From assembly GCF_000568405.1 (NCBI RefSeq), contig NZ_ARZY01000001.1, positions 248,001-312,000 on the forward strand: a DNA stretch of 64,000 bases. The letters run 5' to 3'. Below are positions 27,259 to 36,680 of the stretch, piece after piece. The notes below the pieces were generated by a model. The model ran no database searches. It was not told the origin of the DNA and saw only the letters and a program-made list of their open reading frames with translations. This DNA comes from Catenovulum agarivorans DS-2 (lineage in GTDB: Bacteria > Pseudomonadota > Gammaproteobacteria > Enterobacterales > Alteromonadaceae). Numbering within the stretch: the first letter of the stretch is position 1; each line of letters begins with the position of its first letter. The position numbers were made by a program, and so were the translations under genes.

Positions 27259-27297
27259 AATAGCCATTCTTTAGTTGCAAAGAATGGCTATTTTTTT
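27259..27297 (+). terminator. Terminator between sdhB and sucA
   Basis: AATAGCCATTCTTT (27259-27272) and AAAGAATGGCTATT (27279-27292) form a perfect 14-bp stem with loop AGTTGC, followed by five more T. It should end most sdh transcripts. Confidence 0.9.
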
Positions 27298-27339
27298 GAA
27301 AATCAATAACACAACTAGAGAGCGGAATAGGACAATAAT

Positions 27340-30147
27340 ATGCACGAAGGGTCCATGAAAGCCTGGCTCGAATCTTCCCAGTTCGCCGGCGGTAATGCCA
27401 CTTATATTGAAGAGTTATACGAACAGTATCTTGATAATCCGCAAAGCGTGAATGAAGAATGGCGCGCTTTATTTGACCAGTTACCTTCTGTCGAAGGTGT
27501 AGAGGTTGAAGCCAAACACTCAGACATCCGAGAAGACTTTAAAGCTGCCGCTAAAAAGCCTCATCGCGGTCAAGTTATCGTTCCCCAAATCACTTCTGAT
27601 ACTAAACAAGTTAAAGTTTTACAGCTAATAAATGCATATCGCTTTAGAGGCCATCAACATGCTAACTTAGATCCACTCGGTTTATGGAAACAAGAGCGCG
27701 TTCGTGATTTAGAACTAAGCTACCATGAATTAGAGCAAGATGATTTAGACAAACCTTTTAATGTCGGATCATTAGCTGTTGGTGAAGAGCGCTTAAAACT
27801 TAAAGACATCCAAAGCACTTTAGTTAAAACCTACTGTGGTTCAATTGGCGCTGAATATATGTATATCACGTCAACGGAAGAAAAACGTTGGTTACAAAAA
27901 CGCTTGGAATCTGTTCAGTGCAAACCAAACTTAAACCAATCTGATAAAGTTCGATTATATAAAGAGCTAGTTGCAGCTGATGGTTTAGAAAAATATTTAG
28001 CAAGTAAATTCCCAGGTGCTAAACGCTTTTCATTAGAAGGCGGTGACGCACTTATTCCAATGCTAAAAACTTTAATTAGTCGAGCAGGTGAACAGGGGGC
28101 TAAAGAAGTTGTAATTGGTATGGCTCACCGCGGCCGATTAAACGTACTAGTCAATGTACTAGGTAAAAACCCTTCTGTGTTATTTGATGAATTTTCCGGG
28201 AAACACGATGAAACATTAGGTTCAGGTGATGTTAAGTACCATATGGGTTATTCATCAGATTTCGCGACACCAGGTGGCAATGTTCACTTAGCACTTGCGT
28301 TCAACCCATCTCATCTAGAAATCGTTAACCCAGTGGTTATGGGCTCAGTTCGTGCGCGTATGGATCGTCGCAATTGTCCTGATGGTTCGTTAGCATTACC
28401 TATCACTATTCATGGTGACTCAGCAATTGCGGGTCAGGGTGTTGTTCAAGAAACCTTTAACCTTTCGCAAACTCGTGCATATTCTGTAGGTGGTACAGTT
28501 CGAATTGTTGTAAACAACCAAGTTGGCTTTACAACGCATAACCCAAAAGATACGCGTTCTACCCAATACTGTACTGACATCGCTAAAATGGTTCAGGCGC
28601 CTATATTCCATGTGAATTCAGATGACCCTGAAGCTGTGGTATTTGCCACTCAAGTTGCCCTTGATTTTAGAAATAAATTTAAGCGTGATGTGGTTATCGA
28701 TTTAGTCTGTTATCGACGTCATGGTCACAACGAAGCTGACGAGCCAAATGCGACTCAACCATTGATGTACCAAAAAATCAAGAAGCACCCTGTGCCTCGT
28801 CAAATTTATGCACAACAGCTAATTGGTGAAAAAGTATTGACTGAGCAAGATGCAGATCGCGCGCTTGATGAATATCGTGCAGCGCTCGATCATGGTGCTT
28901 GTGTTGTTGAAGAATGGCGTCCTATGATGGAACATTCGGTTGACTGGCGACCTTACTTAAATCATGACTGGGATATTGCCTACGATGCAGCTATCTCATT
29001 AGAGCGTTTAAAGTCGCTCGCAGAAAAATCGTCAGCATATCCAGATAACGTTGTTCCTCAATCTCGCGTTAAAAAGATCTATCAAGACCGTGCGTTGATG
29101 GCTAAAGGTGAAAAACCATTAGATTGGGGGTTTGCAGAAACGCTTGCATATGCTGATTTAGTTGATAGCGGAACTCGAATTCGTTTAACCGGTCAAGACT
29201 GTGGTCGAGGTACTTTTTTCCATAGACACGCAGTGATTCATAGTCAAAAAGATGCTTCTACTTATATGCCTCTTGAGAATATTAGTGATGAGCAGGCGAC
29301 GATTGAAATATACGACTCAGTCTTGTCTGAAGAGGCTGTGTTGGCATTTGAATATGGCTATGCAACAGCTGAACCTCAAACACTGACTATTTGGGAAGCT
29401 CAATTTGGTGATTTTGCCAACGGTGCCCAAGTTGTCATTGATCAATTCTTGAGCTCAGGTGAAGTGAAGTGGGGTCGTTTATGTGGTTTAACTATGTTGT
29501 TGCCGCACGGCTATGAAGGGCAAGGTCCAGAGCATTCATCTGCTCGTTTAGAGCGTTTCTTGCAGTTGTGTGCAGACCATAATATTCAGGTTTGTGTACC
29601 TACTACTCCAGCGCAAGTATTTAATATGATTCGACGCCAGGCGATTCGTCCAATGCGAAGACCTTTGGTGGTTATGTCTCCAAAATCATTGTTACGTCAC
29701 CCGATGGCTGTCTCTACTTTAGAAGAACTGTCAGATGGTGTTTACCACAATGTAATTGGCGAGATAGACGATTTACCTGCAGAACAGGTAGAGCGTGTTG
29801 TTATGTGTAGCGGCAAAGTTTATTACGATTTGTACGATGCGCGTAATAAAGGTGAAATTAAAAACGTAGCGATTGTCCGTTTAGAACAGTTGTATCCATT
29901 CCCACAAAAAGAAATGGAAGCTGTCATGGAAAAATATGCACACGTTAAAGATTTTGTATGGTGTCAAGAAGAACCACAAAATCAAGGTGCTTGGTATTGT
30001 AGTCAGCATCACTTCTGGGACGTTATCCCAACTGGTGCTAAATTAACTTACGTTGGTCGAGCTGCGTCTGCATCACCAGCAGTAGGTTATTTGGCAGTTC
30101 ACAACAAACAGCAAAAAGAACTTGTGCAACAAGCACTAAGCGTATAA
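27340..30147 (+). CDS. sucA: 2-oxoglutarate dehydrogenase E1 component
   Basis: SucA is the thiamine-diphosphate-dependent E1 that decarboxylates 2-oxoglutarate and transfers the succinyl group to the lipoyl arm of SucB. The 935-residue protein (E. coli 933) has the N-terminal KAWLESSQFAGGNATYIEELYEQYL segment that binds E2, the MAHRGRLNVLVNVLGK and FNPSHLEIVNPVVMGS active-site stretches, and GHNEADEP within the ThDP/Mg region. The ATG is preceded by a purine-rich AGAGAGCGGAATAGG. sucB follows after 18 bases. E3 (lpd) is not in this window. Confidence 0.98.
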   Translation: MHEGSMKAWLESSQFAGGNATYIEELYEQYLDNPQSVNEEWRALFDQLPSVEGVEVEAKHSDIREDFKAAAKKPHRGQVIVPQITSDTKQVKVLQLINAYRFRGHQHANLDPLGLWKQERVRDLELSYHELEQDDLDKPFNVGSLAVGEERLKLKDIQSTLVKTYCGSIGAEYMYITSTEEKRWLQKRLESVQCKPNLNQSDKVRLYKELVAADGLEKYLASKFPGAKRFSLEGGDALIPMLKTLISRAGEQGAKEVVIGMAHRGRLNVLVNVLGKNPSVLFDEFSGKHDETLGSGDVKYHMGYSSDFATPGGNVHLALAFNPSHLEIVNPVVMGSVRARMDRRNCPDGSLALPITIHGDSAIAGQGVVQETFNLSQTRAYSVGGTVRIVVNNQVGFTTHNPKDTRSTQYCTDIAKMVQAPIFHVNSDDPEAVVFATQVALDFRNKFKRDVVIDLVCYRRHGHNEADEPNATQPLMYQKIKKHPVPRQIYAQQLIGEKVLTEQDADRALDEYRAALDHGACVVEEWRPMMEHSVDWRPYLNHDWDIAYDAAISLERLKSLAEKSSAYPDNVVPQSRVKKIYQDRALMAKGEKPLDWGFAETLAYADLVDSGTRIRLTGQDCGRGTFFHRHAVIHSQKDASTYMPLENISDEQATIEIYDSVLSEEAVLAFEYGYATAEPQTLTIWEAQFGDFANGAQVVIDQFLSSGEVKWGRLCGLTMLLPHGYEGQGPEHSSARLERFLQLCADHNIQVCVPTTPAQVFNMIRRQAIRPMRRPLVVMSPKSLLRHPMAVSTLEELSDGVYHNVIGEIDDLPAEQVERVVMCSGKVYYDLYDARNKGEIKNVAIVRLEQLYPFPQKEMEAVMEKYAHVKDFVWCQEEPQNQGAWYCSQHHFWDVIPTGAKLTYVGRAASASPAVGYLAVHNKQQKELVQQALSV

Positions 30148-30165
30148 CAACGAGAGAACTAAGAT

Positions 30166-31671
30166 ATGGCAATTGAAATAAAAGTACCGGTTTTACCTGA
30201 ATCTGTTGCAGACGCATCTATTGCGACCTGGCATGTTAAAGCCGGAGATAAGGTAACACGTGATCAAAACTTAGTTGATATTGAAACGGACAAAGTTGTA
30301 TTAGAAGTTGTTGCACCTCAAGACGGTGAAATTCTTGAGATTATTCATGCGGAGGGTGACACGGTTCTAGGCGAACAAATTATCGCAAAGTTGGGTGAAG
30401 CAGGTGAAGCACCTGTAGCACCAAAGGCATCAAACGAACAAAGTTCAGCGCCAGCAGCTGACAATCAAGCAAAAGGTGAAAAAGTGCAAATTAAAGTTCC
30501 AGTACTTCCAGAATCAGTAGCAGATGCAACAATTGCTACATGGCATGCTCAACCTGGTGACGCGGTTAAACGTGACCAAAACTTGGTTGATATTGAAACT
30601 GACAAAGTTGTTTTAGAAGTTGTTGCCCCTGAAGATGGTGTTTTATCTGAAATTTTAGAGCAAGAAGGCGCTACAGTTTTAGGCGAGCAAGTCATTGGCG
30701 AATTAACCAAAGGTGAGGGCGCAGCCGCTCCTGCACCAGCAGCTGCTGAAGAAACCACAAGTGAAGAGTCGTCAGATGCATTAACACCTTCTGTTCGACG
30801 TGCACTCGCTGAAAACGGTATAAGTACAGAAGAAGCTAGCAAAATCAAAGCAACGGGTGAAAAAGGTCGTTTAACTAAAGAAGACGTAGCAGCTTATGTT
30901 AAAGCGAAAGCACAGCGCCAAGCGAGCGCAGATGCATCACAACCGCAAGCTGCACCAGTTGCTGCAGGAGACCGTTCACAAAAACGTGTGCCAATGACTC
31001 GTTTACGTAAGCGTGTTGCTGAGCGTTTGTTAGATGCTAAAAACTCAACTGCAATGTTAACGACATTTAACGAAGTTAACATGAAACCTATTATGGATAT
31101 TCGCAAGGTTTATCAAGAATCGTTTGAGAAGAAACACGGTATTCGTATAGGATTTATGTCGTTCTTCGTTAAAGCAGTTACTGAAGCGTTGAAGCGTTTC
31201 CCTGAAGTAAATGCTTCAATTGATGGTGATGATATTGTTTATCACAACTACTTTGACGTAAGTATTGCTGTTTCTACACCGCGTGGTTTAGTTACACCAG
31301 TATTAAAAGACACAGACCAACTTTCTCTAGCTGAAATGGAGAAGGGGATTCGCGAATTAGCGATTAAAGGCCGTGATGGTAAGTTAACAATTGAAGAAAT
31401 GACTGGCGGGAATTTCACTATTACTAATGGTGGTGTATTCGGTTCATTGATTTCTACACCAATTATTAACCCGCCGCAAACGGCTATTTTAGGTATGCAT
31501 AAGATCCAAGAACGTCCAATGGCGGTAAACGGTAAAGTGGAAATTTTACCTATGATGTACTTGGCATTATCTTATGACCATAGATTAGTAGATGGCAAAG
31601 AATCAGTTGGCTTCTTAGTAACAATTAAAGAGTTGTTAGAAGATCCAACACGTTTACTTTTAGATTTATAA
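30166..31671 (+). CDS. sucB: Dihydrolipoyl succinyltransferase (2-OGDH E2), two lipoyl domains
   Basis: SucB is the E2 core of the 2-oxoglutarate dehydrogenase complex and transfers succinyl from lipoate to CoA. The 501-residue protein is about 95 residues longer than E. coli SucB (405) because it has two tandem lipoyl domains, with lipoyl lysines at Lys43 and Lys147 in identical [12 protein letters not shown] motifs. An Ala/Glu-rich linker, the E1/E3-binding domain ([14 protein letters not shown]) and the catalytic domain with [16 protein letters not shown] (His472, Asp476) follow. Domain number varies among bacteria; E2 proteins with several lipoyl domains are known. It is in a sucAB operon, separated from sucCD by about 100 bases with two hairpins. 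Confidence 0.97.
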   Translation: MAIEIKVPVLPESVADASIATWHVKAGDKVTRDQNLVDIETDKVVLEVVAPQDGEILEIIHAEGDTVLGEQIIAKLGEAGEAPVAPKASNEQSSAPAADNQAKGEKVQIKVPVLPESVADATIATWHAQPGDAVKRDQNLVDIETDKVVLEVVAPEDGVLSEILEQEGATVLGEQVIGELTKGEGAAAPAPAAAEETTSEESSDALTPSVRRALAENGISTEEASKIKATGEKGRLTKEDVAAYVKAKAQRQASADASQPQAAPVAAGDRSQKRVPMTRLRKRVAERLLDAKNSTAMLTTFNEVNMKPIMDIRKVYQESFEKKHGIRIGFMSFFVKAVTEALKRFPEVNASIDGDDIVYHNYFDVSIAVSTPRGLVTPVLKDTDQLSLAEMEKGIRELAIKGRDGKLTIEEMTGGNFTITNGGVFGSLISTPIINPPQTAILGMHKIQERPMAVNGKVEILPMMYLALSYDHRLVDGKESVGFLVTIKELLEDPTRLLLDL

Positions 31672-31678
31672 AGGCTAT

Positions 31679-31738
31679 TGCCGGCAATTCAATTATTGGT
31701 TGTCGGCATCGAAGTGCATTATCTTTGCGAATAATGCA
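31679..31738 (+). other. Two tandem hairpins between sucB and sucC
   Basis: TGCCGGCAA (31679-31687) pairs with TTGTCGGCA (31700-31708, one G-U), and TGCATTAT (31715-31722) pairs exactly with ATAATGCA (31731-31738). Neither is followed by a T-run, so they look more like RNA-processing or mRNA-stability elements than terminators. Confidence 0.55.
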
Positions 31739-31774
31739 TAACCTCCTTAAAACCAATGAAAATGGAAAACTGTC

Positions 31775-32941
31775 ATGAATTTGCATGAATATCAAGGCAA
31801 GCAGTTGTTCGCTCAATACGGACTACCTGTTTCAAAAGGTATCGCAGCTGAAACACCAGCTGAAGCGGTAGCTGCTGCTGATCAACTAGGTTACGATAAA
31901 TTCGTAGTTAAAGCTCAAGTACACGCTGGTGGCCGTGGTAAAGCTGGTGGTGTTAAAGTTGTTGAAAGCAAAGAAGAAATTAAAGCATTTGCTGAAAAAT
32001 GGTTAGGTAATAACTTAGTTACTTATCAAACAGATGCAAATGGCCAACCTGTTAGCCGTATTTTGGTTGAAGATGTTGCTGATATTGATCGTGAATTATA
32101 TTTAGGTGCAGTTGTTGATCGTTCTTCACGCCGTATCGTTTTCATGGCATCAACTGAAGGTGGTGTTGAAATCGAGAAAGTTGCAGAAGAAACGCCTGAA
32201 AAAATCTTAAAAGCAACTATCGACCCTTTAGCGGGAGCTCAACCTTACCAAGGTCGCGAATTAGCGTTCAAACTTGGTTTAGAAGGTAAGCAAGTTTCTC
32301 AATTTGTTAAAATCTTCTTAGGTTTAGCTAAGTTATTTAAAGAAAAAGACGTTGAGTTAATTGAAATTAACCCATTAATTACCACAGGTGCGGGCGACTT
32401 ACACTGTCTTGACGCTAAAGTTGCTATCGACAGCAATGCGGTAGGCCGTCACCCTGACATCAAAGAAATGCACGATCCGACTCAAGAAGACGAGCGTGAA
32501 GCAAATGCTGCTAAGTGGGAATTAAACTACGTAGCATTAGACGGTAACGTTGGTTGTATGGTTAATGGTGCTGGTCTTGCTATGGGTACTATGGACATCG
32601 TTAACCTAAATGGTGGTAGCCCAGCAAACTTCCTTGATGTAGGTGGTGGTGCAACTAAAGAGCGTGTTGCTGAAGCATTCAAAATCATCTTATCTGATAG
32701 CAATGTAAAAGCAGTATTGGTTAATATTTTTGGCGGTATCGTTCGTTGTGACATGATTGCTGAAGGTATTATCGGTGCAGTTAAAGAAGTAGGTGTTAAT
32801 GTACCTGTAGTTGTGCGTTTAGAAGGTACAAACGCTGAAAAAGGCCGTGAAGTTCTTGCTAACTCAGGCGTCGATATCATTGCAGCAGAAAGTTTACAAA
32901 ACGCTGCTGAATTAGTTGTTAAAGCTGCAGCGGAGGCGTAA
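31775..32941 (+). CDS. sucC: Succinyl-CoA synthetase beta subunit
   Basis: SucC binds the nucleotide in succinyl-CoA synthetase, which makes succinate and ATP (or GTP) from succinyl-CoA. The 388-residue protein has exactly the E. coli length, begins [19 protein letters not shown], has an ATP-grasp N-domain ([18 protein letters not shown]) and a C-terminal ligase domain with [13 protein letters not shown] and [13 protein letters not shown]. sucD starts 2 bases after the stop. Confidence 0.98.
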   Translation: MNLHEYQGKQLFAQYGLPVSKGIAAETPAEAVAAADQLGYDKFVVKAQVHAGGRGKAGGVKVVESKEEIKAFAEKWLGNNLVTYQTDANGQPVSRILVEDVADIDRELYLGAVVDRSSRRIVFMASTEGGVEIEKVAEETPEKILKATIDPLAGAQPYQGRELAFKLGLEGKQVSQFVKIFLGLAKLFKEKDVELIEINPLITTGAGDLHCLDAKVAIDSNAVGRHPDIKEMHDPTQEDEREANAAKWELNYVALDGNVGCMVNGAGLAMGTMDIVNLNGGSPANFLDVGGGATKERVAEAFKIILSDSNVKAVLVNIFGGIVRCDMIAEGIIGAVKEVGVNVPVVVRLEGTNAEKGREVLANSGVDIIAAESLQNAAELVVKAAAEA

Positions 32942-32943
32942 TA

Positions 32944-33816
32944 ATGTCTGTTTTAATTAATAAAGATACAAAAGTAATCTGCCAAGGTTTTACTGGTTCA
33001 CAAGGTACTTTCCACTCAGAGCAAGCAATTGCTTATGGTACGCAGATGGTTGGTGGTGTTACTCCAGGTAAAGGTGGTCAAGTACACTTAGGTTTACCTG
33101 TATTCAACACTGTTAAAGAAGCTGTTGCTGAAACAGGTGCTGATGCATCTGTTATTTATGTACCAGCCGCATTCGTTAAAGATTCGATTTTAGAAGCTGC
33201 AAACGCAGGCATTAAATTAATCGTATGTATCACTGAAGGTGTTCCAACTTTAGATATGCTTGACTGTAAAGTTAAGTGTGATGAGTTAGGTGTGCGTTTA
33301 ATTGGTCCAAACTGCCCAGGCGTGATTACTCCGGGTGAGTGTAAAATCGGTATTATGCCTGGCCATATTCATCAGCCAGGTAAAGTAGGTATTGTTTCGC
33401 GTTCTGGTACTTTAACGTACGAAGCGGTTAAACAAACTACTGATGCTGGCTTTGGCCAATCTACATGTGTTGGTATCGGTGGTGACCCAATCCCTGGTAC
33501 AAACTTCATCGACGTTTTAGAAATGTTCCAAAACGACCCGCAAACTGAAGCAATCGTTATGATTGGTGAAATCGGTGGTACAGCTGAAGAAGAAGCAGCA
33601 GCTTACATTAAAGAAAATGTAACTAAGCCAGTTGTTTCTTACATTGCCGGTGTAACTGCTCCTCCAGGTAAGCGTATGGGGCATGCTGGTGCAATTATTT
33701 CAGGTGGTAAAGGTACTGCAGACGATAAATTTGCTGCGTTAGAAGCAGCAGGTGTTAAAACTGTGCGTTCTTTAGCTGAAATTGGTAAAGCGTTAGCGGA
33801 AAAAACTGGTTGGTAA
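32944..33816 (+). CDS. sucD: Succinyl-CoA synthetase alpha subunit
   Basis: SucD binds CoA and carries the phosphohistidine of succinyl-CoA synthetase. The 290-residue protein (E. coli 289) has the CoA-binding start [40 protein letters not shown], and the active-site His in [17 protein letters not shown]. It forms a tight pair with sucC (2-base gap) and ends at a strong terminator, closing the TCA block. Confidence 0.98.
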   Translation: MSVLINKDTKVICQGFTGSQGTFHSEQAIAYGTQMVGGVTPGKGGQVHLGLPVFNTVKEAVAETGADASVIYVPAAFVKDSILEAANAGIKLIVCITEGVPTLDMLDCKVKCDELGVRLIGPNCPGVITPGECKIGIMPGHIHQPGKVGIVSRSGTLTYEAVKQTTDAGFGQSTCVGIGGDPIPGTNFIDVLEMFQNDPQTEAIVMIGEIGGTAEEEAAAYIKENVTKPVVSYIAGVTAPPGKRMGHAGAIISGGKGTADDKFAALEAAGVKTVRSLAEIGKALAEKTGW

Positions 33817-33835
33817 TATCTACTAGTTTTAGACT

Positions 33836-33863
33836 AAAAAAGCGACTTCGGTCGCTTTTTTTT
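33836..33863 (+). terminator. Terminator of sucCD
   Basis: AAAAAAGCGAC and GTCGCTTTTTT arms around TTCG, then extra T, beginning 20 bases behind the sucD stop. The same stem sequence is used for the pykA terminator facing it. Confidence 0.9.
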
Positions 33864-33957
33864 GTATCTGAAATTAGTATCTCTTGTTATTGGATAGTGA
33901 GTTATACCAGTTTGTATATGCTTAGCTGAACGTCGATACGGGGCATTATAAAGGGTA

Positions 33958-33985
33958 TAAAAAAAGCGACCGAAGTCGCTTTTTA
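33958..33985 (-). terminator. Terminator of pykA
   Basis: On the minus strand AAAAAGCGAC and GTCGCTTTTT pair around TTCG, followed by T. It has the same stem and loop as the sucCD terminator about 100 bases away on the other strand. Confidence 0.88.
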
Positions 33986-34006
33986 ACAATTATTGTGCAA
34001 CGAAAA

Positions 34007-35443
34007 TTAGTTAACTTTAACTAATTTTAATGTGTTGGTCGCTCCAACAGTTTCCATTGCGTCACCGTGGGTCACTAGTATTAAGTCACCTTTTTCTAAA
34101 TGACCAGCTTCTTTTAATGTTGCTAGCACATCATTGCTTAATGAAGCTGGGTTTGATTTGGTTGAGTCAAAGAAATATGGTTGAACACCACGATATAGCG
34201 CACAAGTGGTCAATGTTTTATCATGGCGAGACAAAGCAAAAATGCGAATGCCCGAGCTAATGCGAGACATTAATTTAGCTGTACTACCTGTTTCAGTTAA
34301 ACAAACAATCGCTTTTACATCACCAGTATGATTTGCAGCATACATAGCTGAAAGCGCAATGGTTTCTGAAATGGATGTGAATTGTTCATCTAATCTATGC
34401 TTAGAAGCTAAAACACTAGGGTGTTTTTCAGCGCCAATTGCAACACCAGCCATAGACTGAACAGTTTCTAAAGGATACTTACCAGATGCAGTTTCACCTG
34501 ATAACATGACTGCATCAGTACCGTCTAGTACAGCGTTTGCAACGTCCATTACTTCTGCACGAGTTGGCATTGGGTTTTCAACCATTGACTCCATCATTTG
34601 AGTCGCAGTGATAACTGCACGGTTTAATTGGCGAGAACGAGAAATTAATTTCTTTTGTTTACTCACAAGTGCAGGGTCACCAATTTCAACACCTAAATCA
34701 CCACGTGCAACCATAACTACGTCACAGTTAGTAATGATATCGTCAATAGCTTCGTCAGTTTCAACTGTTTCCGCACGTTCAACTTTAGCGACTATCTGCG
34801 CATCTAAGCCAGCTTCTTGCGCAAGCTCACGAGCATAACGTAAATCCGCACCTGATTGTGGGAAAGACACAGCTAGGAAATCAACACCAATTTTAGCCGC
34901 TAATTTGATATCTTCTTTATCTTTGTCGGTAAGCGCAGGTGCAGATAAACCACCACCTAGCTTGTTAATACCTTTTTTGTCAGATAGTTTGCCACCGATT
35001 TTAACAGTAGTAAGGATTTTGTTGCCTTCAACACCGTCCACAGTAAGCTGAACTCTGCCATCATCAAGCAATAATGTATCACCAGCTACTACGTCATCAA
35101 CTAACGCTTTGTAATCTAAGCCAACAGATTCTTGTGTACCTTCACCGCGACCTAAATCTGCATCTAAAGCAAATTTGTCACCTACGTTTAACAAGATAGG
35201 GCCATCTTTAAAGGTTGAAACACGAATTTTTGGACCTTGTAAATCGCCCAAAATACCAACATGTAGACCTAAAGACTTTGCAATTTCTCGAACATTTTCG
35301 GCTCGTTGAATATGGTCTTCTGGTTCACCGTGTGAAAAATTCATACGTACTACATTAGCACCTGCTTCTATGATTTTTCGTAAATTATCGTCTCGGTCAG
35401 TTGCTGGACCTAATGTAGTTACAATCTTGGTTCTTCTAAACAT
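34007..35443 (-). CDS. pykA: Pyruvate kinase II
   Basis: Pyruvate kinase makes pyruvate and ATP from phosphoenolpyruvate and ADP. The 478-residue protein follows E. coli PykA (480) closely: [44 protein letters not shown], the catalytic-Lys region AKVERAETV, and [24 protein letters not shown] at 35443 is preferred over an in-frame TTG at 35458 because GGGAG lies 8 bases before the ATG. It lies 104 bases downstream of hexR on the same strand. The order zwf <-> hexR-pykA is the same as in E. coli. Confidence 0.97.
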   Translation of the reverse strand: MFRRTKIVTTLGPATDRDDNLRKIIEAGANVVRMNFSHGEPEDHIQRAENVREIAKSLGLHVGILGDLQGPKIRVSTFKDGPILLNVGDKFALDADLGRGEGTQESVGLDYKALVDDVVAGDTLLLDDGRVQLTVDGVEGNKILTTVKIGGKLSDKKGINKLGGGLSAPALTDKDKEDIKLAAKIGVDFLAVSFPQSGADLRYARELAQEAGLDAQIVAKVERAETVETDEAIDDIITNCDVVMVARGDLGVEIGDPALVSKQKKLISRSRQLNRAVITATQMMESMVENPMPTRAEVMDVANAVLDGTDAVMLSGETASGKYPLETVQSMAGVAIGAEKHPSVLASKHRLDEQFTSISETIALSAMYAANHTGDVKAIVCLTETGSTAKLMSRISSGIRIFALSRHDKTLTTCALYRGVQPYFFDSTKSNPASLSNDVLATLKEAGHLEKGDLILVTHGDAMETVGATNTLKLVKVN

Positions 35444-35547
35444 TCGCTTGGCTCCCAAATTATGCGATTTGTGTGTGGGATTAAATATAAGGTATCGATT
35501 ATACGCAAAAGTGACACCTTATTGAATTAAAAATAGTTTACAGCAAG

Positions 35548-36405
35548 TTAATGATCTCTCATGCCTTTGCTAAACCTGGATTCTTTGAGTCCATCTTTGA
35601 CTCGTTTTAAGTTCTCTCTAAATTTGTTGCCTCGTCGCAAGGTGAAACCTGTCGCTAAGATATCGATTAAAACCAACGCCGCTATACGAGAAGACATCGG
35701 CATGTAAAGGTCGGTATCTTCGCTGATCTCTAGAGATAAAACTAAATTACATTCCTCAGCTAATGGGCTTGACGCATCTGTAATGCCGATTACAGTCGCA
35801 TCGTTATTTCGGGCTAATGCGGCGCTCTCAACATGGCTCTTTGTTCGCCCTGTATGAGAGATAAATACCACAACTTCACCTTCCATACTGTTTATACAGC
35901 TCATTCGCTGCATTAAAACATCGTCAAAACAAATGACCGGAATATTAAAACGGAAAAATTTATTTTGAGCGTCATGGGCAACTGCTGCACTTGCACCTAA
36001 GCCAAAAAACGAAATTTTCTTAGCTTGAGTTAAAATATCAACCGCTTTATTGATTGTATGGGTATCTAAATGATGCCGGGCATGCTCTAATGCAGCCATA
36101 GTTGAATCGAATATTTTTTCACAATATGCATCAGGGCCGTCTTCTTCGTCTACATGACGATTTAAATAAGGTGTTCCGCTTGCCAAACACTGTGCTAAGT
36201 GCAATTTGAAATCAGGAAAACCTTTGGTTTCCATTCGCCTACAGAATCGATTAACCGTTGGTTCTGATACATCAGCTGCTTTAGCTAAATTGGCAATACT
36301 GCTGTGCATTGCACTTTGCGGTGACGCCATAATTACTTCGGCAACTTTTCGTTCAGACTTGCTAAACGTATGTTGTGATTGTGCAATCTTTTCAAGAATA
36401 TTCAT
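35548..36405 (-). CDS. hexR: Transcriptional regulator HexR (RpiR family)
   Basis: HexR controls glucose catabolism and senses 2-keto-3-deoxy-6-phosphogluconate. The 285-residue protein has an N-terminal RpiR helix-turn-helix (KSERKVAEVIMASPQSAMHSS; VSEPTVNRFCRRMETKGFPDF) and a C-terminal SIS sugar-phosphate domain (ISFFGLGASAAVAHDAQNKFFRFN; VVVFISHTGRTKSHVESA). It matches E. coli HexR along its length. The ATG at 36405 is chosen because it gives the HexR start MNILEKI; an upstream extension to 36507 would run through a likely operator. It is divergent from zwf, with two HexR-like boxes in the gap. Confidence 0.95.
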   Translation of the reverse strand: MNILEKIAQSQHTFSKSERKVAEVIMASPQSAMHSSIANLAKAADVSEPTVNRFCRRMETKGFPDFKLHLAQCLASGTPYLNRHVDEEDGPDAYCEKIFDSTMAALEHARHHLDTHTINKAVDILTQAKKISFFGLGASAAVAHDAQNKFFRFNIPVICFDDVLMQRMSCINSMEGEVVVFISHTGRTKSHVESAALARNNDATVIGITDASSPLAEECNLVLSLEISEDTDLYMPMSSRIAALVLIDILATGFTLRRGNKFRENLKRVKDGLKESRFSKGMRDH

Positions 36406-36457
36406 AAACAACTGGCCAAACTTGTTAATATTTAGCCTATTATGCACCAACTTCGGT

Positions 36458-36472
36458 CGTAATTTAACTACA
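36458..36472. promoter_or_regulatory. HexR-like operator 1
   Basis: CGTAATTTAACTACA matches 12 of 15 positions of the HexR consensus TGTAATTAAATTACA reported for Shewanella and other gammaproteobacteria. It lies 53 bases before hexR. Confidence 0.55.
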
Positions 36473-36497
36473 AAATAACACAAAACGCATATTTTTA

Positions 36498-36512
36498 TGT
36501 AACTCAACTACA
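36498..36512. promoter_or_regulatory. HexR-like operator 2
   Basis: TGTAACTCAACTACA matches 12 of 15 consensus positions and 12 of 15 positions of operator 1, 40 bases away (about four helical turns). A weaker match, TGTAATGAAACTGTT, lies at 36583-36597, nearer zwf. Confidence 0.55.
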
Positions 36513-36680
36513 TTTTTGGCTACAATAAAGAACATAATAAGTTTGAATACGTATTCTAGCCATGCAAAATAGTTGCATAAGTTGTAATGAAACTGTTTTT
36601 AGTGTTCAATACCGCGCTTAAATTGCGCTTAGGCGCAACTGGCTAATACTATCTTATTTCACTTTAAACGGGGAGCTATC

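Noticed and set aside
30549-30848. 99-residue open frame antisense to sucB
   Set aside because: It lies wholly inside the strongly supported sucB frame; its Ser/Ala-rich product mirrors the repeated lipoyl and linker codons.
32527-32880. 117-residue open frame antisense to sucC
   Set aside because: A shadow of highly biased sucC codons; no start signal.
33836-33985. Inverted copies of the same hairpin as a possible mobile element end
   Set aside because: Each copy sits directly behind a gene (sucD, pykA) in terminator orientation with T-runs; no transposase or target duplication.
34608-34838. Plus-strand open frame within pykA
   Set aside because: Overlaps a complete pyruvate kinase gene and has no ribosome site or family resemblance.
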